A DNA stretch of 64,000 bases from Argopecten irradians (taxonomy: Eukaryota > Mollusca > Bivalvia > Pectinida > Pectinidae), in NCBI RefSeq assembly GCF_041381155.1, contig NC_091134.1, positions 9,642,755-9,706,754 on the forward strand. Direction: 5' to 3'. Each line of letters begins with the position of its first letter. Positions within the stretch are counted from its first letter, which is position 1. The notes beneath the pieces are model-generated. The model was not told the origin of the DNA, ran no database searches, and was given only the letters and a program-made list of their open reading frames with translations. Of this stretch, positions 60,601 to 64,000 are shown piece by piece. The position numbers were made by a program, and so were the translations under genes.

Positions 60601-63045
60601 TATGACAAACTTTGATTTATCTTAAATTTTCTTCAGATTTGTGAACAACCACTGTATACTTAAGTCTATATATGCATATTTGTACCAATTTTATTTATAA
60701 GTGAACCATAGGTATTTAGCACGCTGGTATAAGTCATAGACCCACTATAGACCAATATGTTATGTGTATTGCATCTTTAGGAAATTAAGATTGCAATTTC
60801 TTGTAAACTATAATTTCCATTTACTTAAGGGGTGTAAAGATTTTATTCAGCTACATGTACTTCTTACATATGTATTTTGACAGATGGCTTTACAACTGGA
60901 CATGCTATTTTCAATCATGATTCCAAATGTGTTTGAATATTTGAATCTGATCATGACTTTTTGCAGCTCTGGATGAGTAGGATAGGAGCTGCTTGTGCTG
61001 AACACAATCTAGATTACCAAACCTTTATGACAACATTGGCAGAGGTAAACTATATCATTATCAATTGGTACATGTACAGTGTATCTGTCTTATTAATCAA
61101 TTTATACAAAATCATGTTGATTAAGGTAGGTTACTTGGTAAACATTTTATTTTCCTTAATGAAATTACATATATGTAAAGTAATAGAAGAAATTAAAAAC
61201 AATTGACGACTTAATTCAAACAAAAATTATGCTGGCATGCATGCATGATGTTGATAAAAATTAGAATGCTATTTTTCAAGACTCTGTATTAAAAGCTTTA
61301 AGGTAATAAAACACCTTTGGCATTAAGATATCTTGGGCTAATTAAGGTTTGTTAAGGAATGCTACAAGCTTAGGAACAAGTCTGGTAAACAAGCAATTTC
61401 TGCTTTAATTGAAAGATAGGATACATGTACCTAAATATTCAATATTAACCATGTATTGACCTACATGACATATATGATAATTTACCATATCCAATTGCAC
61501 ATGTATTGCCATAGTCTTTTATGATAAATTTAAATTATAAAATATTTTCATGGCCATTATTAAATATCTTAATAAAATTTCACTTTATTTTTTTATTCTG
61601 AAAATAATATTTGCTTCTAAAAGGAACTTTTTTTTTCATTTTTTCCAGTCTAATATAGCACTAAACAAAAAGGTATTAGCAGATCTTGCCATTTATGAAC
61701 CAAGGACGTTTCAGGTAAGTCTATTTGATTATAGACACATTGTATACATACATGTATTAGGATATTAAGATTGTCAGGTGTGTACATACAAAATAAAAAA
61801 GGATTTGTTGTAAATCTCAGCTATGTAAAAGTGATTTAATATTAACATCTGCTCACATTTTCAAAATTTTGACAATTTGTTGTTTTGAAGTCATCTGTTG
61901 GTTAATCCCTAAACAATCTCCATCAGGATTTGGAAAACTGTAAATAGTGACTTAGTTTAGATTTTATCTTTTCTCTATTCTTCCTTCATGACTTTCTTCT
62001 TCCCAAGGCAGACTCTGGGTTCTGTCTCCCTGGTCAACACACACCAAAGTCTGTCAAGTTTATCTACTTGATATCCCTTACCTTCATCATGGTTAACATA
62101 AAGGGAGTATGACAACGGGCTTGCCTTTCTATGTACTGTATAATGTATCTGACTGTATGTGTCAGTGAGATAGCACTATGTATGCATTAGGCAATGGTGT
62201 GGCTAATAGAAGGTTACACATCAAAATACTGTAGCCTACCAAAGCATAAATTTATATAATCAACACATTGGAAAATTATACGTGCCAGCATAACATATGA
62301 TTTATTTTATGTAGATAAGTCTGCTCTCGTGCTTTTTTAACAGCTGTTCAGACCTACTAGAGAAATCTGACTATTATACAGTCCTTTATGTTAAAGGCCC
62401 ACTACCTTTACGAAAGGGCGGCTTTTAAATTTTAAAATTGGAATGTAAAACGAGATCGATAATTCTGTAGAGTTATCTTTAAAACTTACCTTTACTACAA
62501 CACTCATCATCATTTTCTAAATAATTTAATTAAAATAAATAAAATGTTAATTTTCATAACTCAGGTTGTCTTAATGTTTCCTGCCTTCATTGTAAATATC
62601 GTGCGGAAGTTGGTATAACTTTGCCAGACGACAAAACAGCAAAATTAATTTCGACAGTTATCACATATTACGCAGGAAATCTTGCATATGTTTGGTGTTG
62701 TTACCTTATGTTAGGCCATCGATATGTATTTTCTTTTGTTATTAATTTTTCAAGAAACTTTTGAATTTTGCTCCAGAAAGGTAGTGGGCCTTTAAATAAA
62801 TGATAAATAAATGCAAATTACATCATTATATATATATGTATATGTTTAAAATTGAAAAAACATAGAAATTGAAATAATATGTAATGCAATTTCAATGTGC
62901 CACCCTGTTGTTTTCTCTATTTCAGAGTCTCACAGTTTATGTAAAACAAAAGATTGAAGAAATGGGACTAGCAGACGCGGTAAAAACTCCGCCCAAAGGT
63001 GTAATGACTCGTGCTATGCTTCATGGACCAACGTTTTATGTGTAG
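57606..63045 (+). CDS. MRPL20: Mitochondrial large-subunit ribosomal protein L20 (bL20m)
   Basis: bL20 family protein that binds 23S-type rRNA in the mitochondrial large subunit; nuclear-encoded and imported. Five exons: 57606-57692, 59851-59961, 60967-61044, 61649-61714 and 62926-63045. All junctions are GT-AG in phase 0, total 462 bp, 153 residues (animal orthologues are about 149). It begins MVFLTPLNLIRSR. Exon 2 gives the basic YYGRKRQCFSIAVRSVRKAM, exon 3 LWMSRIGAACAEHNLDY, exon 4 LNKKVLADLAIYEPRTFQ, and exon 5 ends HGPTFYV. GRKR, LW..RI..A and NRK/NKKVLADLA are bL20 hallmarks. The start at 57606 fits the family and has a good context (ATCATCATGG). An in-frame ATG at 57504 would add 34 residues. 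The gene looks functional. Confidence 0.96.
57755..58070. mobile_element. Dispersed repeat with AGCTCACCTGGCCC ends, in MRPL20 intron 1
   Basis: The left end is TTTTTAGCTCACCTGGCCCA with a CAAAGGGCCGGTGA hairpin and GTCCGTCGTCCGTCCGTCCG. The right end is AAGGTGAGCGATACAGCCCC, then TCTGGGCCTTTTGTTTT. The ends are loosely inverted (AGCTCACCT ... AGGTGAGCG; GGCCC ... GGGCC). It encodes no protein. Confidence 0.6.
58134..58414 (+). mobile_element. TTAA-flanked miniature transposon (family A), short copy
   Basis: It starts TTAAAGATGCTCCACCGCTG and ends GCTCTGTCGGCATCTTTAA, with shared internal words (CAGACGATTTAGTATTTTTC, GTTACTAATTACTTTACACC). At 281 bp it is the shortest TTAA-bounded copy and lacks the nested insertions of the 19757 and 24801 copies. 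It lies in MRPL20 intron 1. Confidence 0.75.
59272..59410. repeat. Dispersed repeat, paired with 28704-28880
   Basis: ATTTACATCAAAAGAGCCG, ACGGTACACTGGATG, TCTCTGTAGTCTTCAAAGG and ACTCCTCAGCTGCCTTC match the copy at 28704 with about one change in eight. Intronic. Confidence 0.55.
62391..62795 (+). mobile_element. TTAA-type miniature transposon family B, full copy
   Basis: It begins TTAAAGGCCCACTACCTTT and ends AAAGGTAGTGGGCCTTTAA, an inverted repeat of 19 bp bounded by TTAA on both sides. It is 405 bp long and has no coding frame. The inverted, truncated relative is at 50126-50495. It lies in the last intron of MRPL20, 130 bp before exon 5. Confidence 0.85.
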
Positions 63046-64000
63046 AATCTTTGTGAAGAATTAAACTCTGAACATTAAAACAAAATAGGAGTGATGTGTG
63101 ATTCAGCATTGATGTAAACTCACTGCCTTGTTTCTGAGACTATAAGGATTCATCAGACACTGTGAGACAAAGGGAAGTAACTCTAATAGACCTTGCTATT
63201 TAGCCGACTGATGAACAGAAAGTTTTCCACAACTGTAGGTCTCAAAAGCACATGAAAACACATTTAATACAGTTTTTTCCACATTTTGTTTAGAATTAAT
63301 TATATAATGATATTATTAAACATCCTCTTTTAATAGAACATAACTTGTATCAGGAAGTCTGTAGTGTTTGAATATGAGATCATGTTCCTTCTCACTTTGT
63401 AGAAGGACGGCTGTAGTGTTTATACAGGATTTCAATTTTTAAGTTCAGTTTAGTTGTGTACATGTAATTTGTATGAACAGTAGTAAGCTATCATTATAAA
63501 GCCTTGTCTTGATGATGGGTCACAAATGTGATTGATAATTTAATAGGATTTATAATGTATAAGATAAGCATTAAAATTGGTATGAACATTTTGTGGAGAT
63601 GTGAGAGTTAGAAGTGTGCATATGTCGATCTGTAATAAAAAAAAAATGGAAATGAAGCATCATTGTTTTCAGTATAATATCAACTCTATAAACTGCATTG
63701 GATCTAGAATAGTGGTGCATTGTACATCTTGGGACCGGTTGGTCAACAAGATGGCTGCTAGGCCGCCATCTTGGAATTTGGTAGTTGAAATTTGTTATTG
63801 CTAATTCTCAGAAAGTACTGAAGAAATAACCATTCTCAAATTCCATATGTATGTTGTCCTTGGTCCTAGTTTCACATTTTACATCTATGGACCGATTGTT
63901 CAACAAGATGGCCGCCAGGTCGCCATCTTGGATTATGGTAGTACAGCTATATTTCTTCAAAAGTACTGCAGCGATCTGTCTCAAATTACATAATATGTAG
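63046..64000. other. MRPL20 3' flank
   Basis: The stretch holds the MRPL20 3' UTR, with weak poly(A) candidates ATTAAA at about 63061 and 63076 and an AATAAA followed by an A run at about 63633. From about 63700 it is repeat. I see no gene; the short frame at 63601-63804 overlaps the repeat. Confidence 0.55.
63700..64000. repeat. Start of ~150-bp array, same family as 34303-35000
   Basis: GGACCGGTTGGTCAACAAGA, CCGCCATCTTGGAATTT and CTCAGAAAGTACTGAAG recur (63807, then a divergent copy at about 63953). The array continues beyond the window edge. Confidence 0.75.

Overview
The window is animal genomic DNA, most likely from a bivalve mollusc. The sequence is AT-rich and intron-dense with GT-AG splice sites. 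It carries many dispersed repeats of a type typical of bivalves: a tRNA-derived SINE, TTAA-flanked miniature transposons, long palindromes, and arrays that begin with an ACAAGAGGCCC motif. Four gene loci can be supported from sequence. The species is not decided; bivalve is an inference from the repeats and from the divergence of the two conserved genes.

Region by region. 1-5807 holds repeats only. 5808-19306, minus strand, is an arylsulfatase (ARSB/ARSI/ARSJ type) with eleven recognisable exons and four independent defects, so I call it a pseudogene. The C-terminal exons were not found. 19307-27001 is repeat-filled intergenic DNA with a nested miniature transposon, palindromes and a ~20-bp minisatellite. 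27002-33556, plus strand, is a split gene for a protein with an N-terminal membrane anchor and a C-terminal domain that resembles the YqcI/YcgG family. Its middle exons are uncertain, and one of them carries a perfect 78-bp tandem duplication that includes the splice acceptor. 33557-37874 is intergenic and holds a ~155-bp array and an eleven-copy 52-bp minisatellite that is open in all three plus-strand frames.

37875-57137, minus strand, is a complete 13-exon 6-phosphogluconate dehydrogenase gene (PGD, 484 residues). Its 10.3-kb second intron holds a LINE reverse-transcriptase fragment, an assembly gap and a large, indel-rich tandem array. 57606-63045, plus strand, is a complete 5-exon gene for mitochondrial ribosomal protein L20 (MRPL20, 153 residues). 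PGD and MRPL20 are head to head, with 468 bp between their start codons and ETS-like CGGAA motifs in between, so they probably share a bidirectional promoter. 63046-64000 is 3' flank and the start of another ~150-bp repeat array.

There is no operon or multi-gene pathway here. PGD serves the cytosolic oxidative pentose phosphate pathway and MRPL20 the mitochondrial ribosome. The most unusual points are the membrane-anchored YcgG-like gene, the exon-plus-acceptor duplication inside it, the arylsulfatase decay, the frame-independent 52-bp array, and the duplicated sequence at the assembly gap, which reveals an insertion polymorphism or a false duplication.
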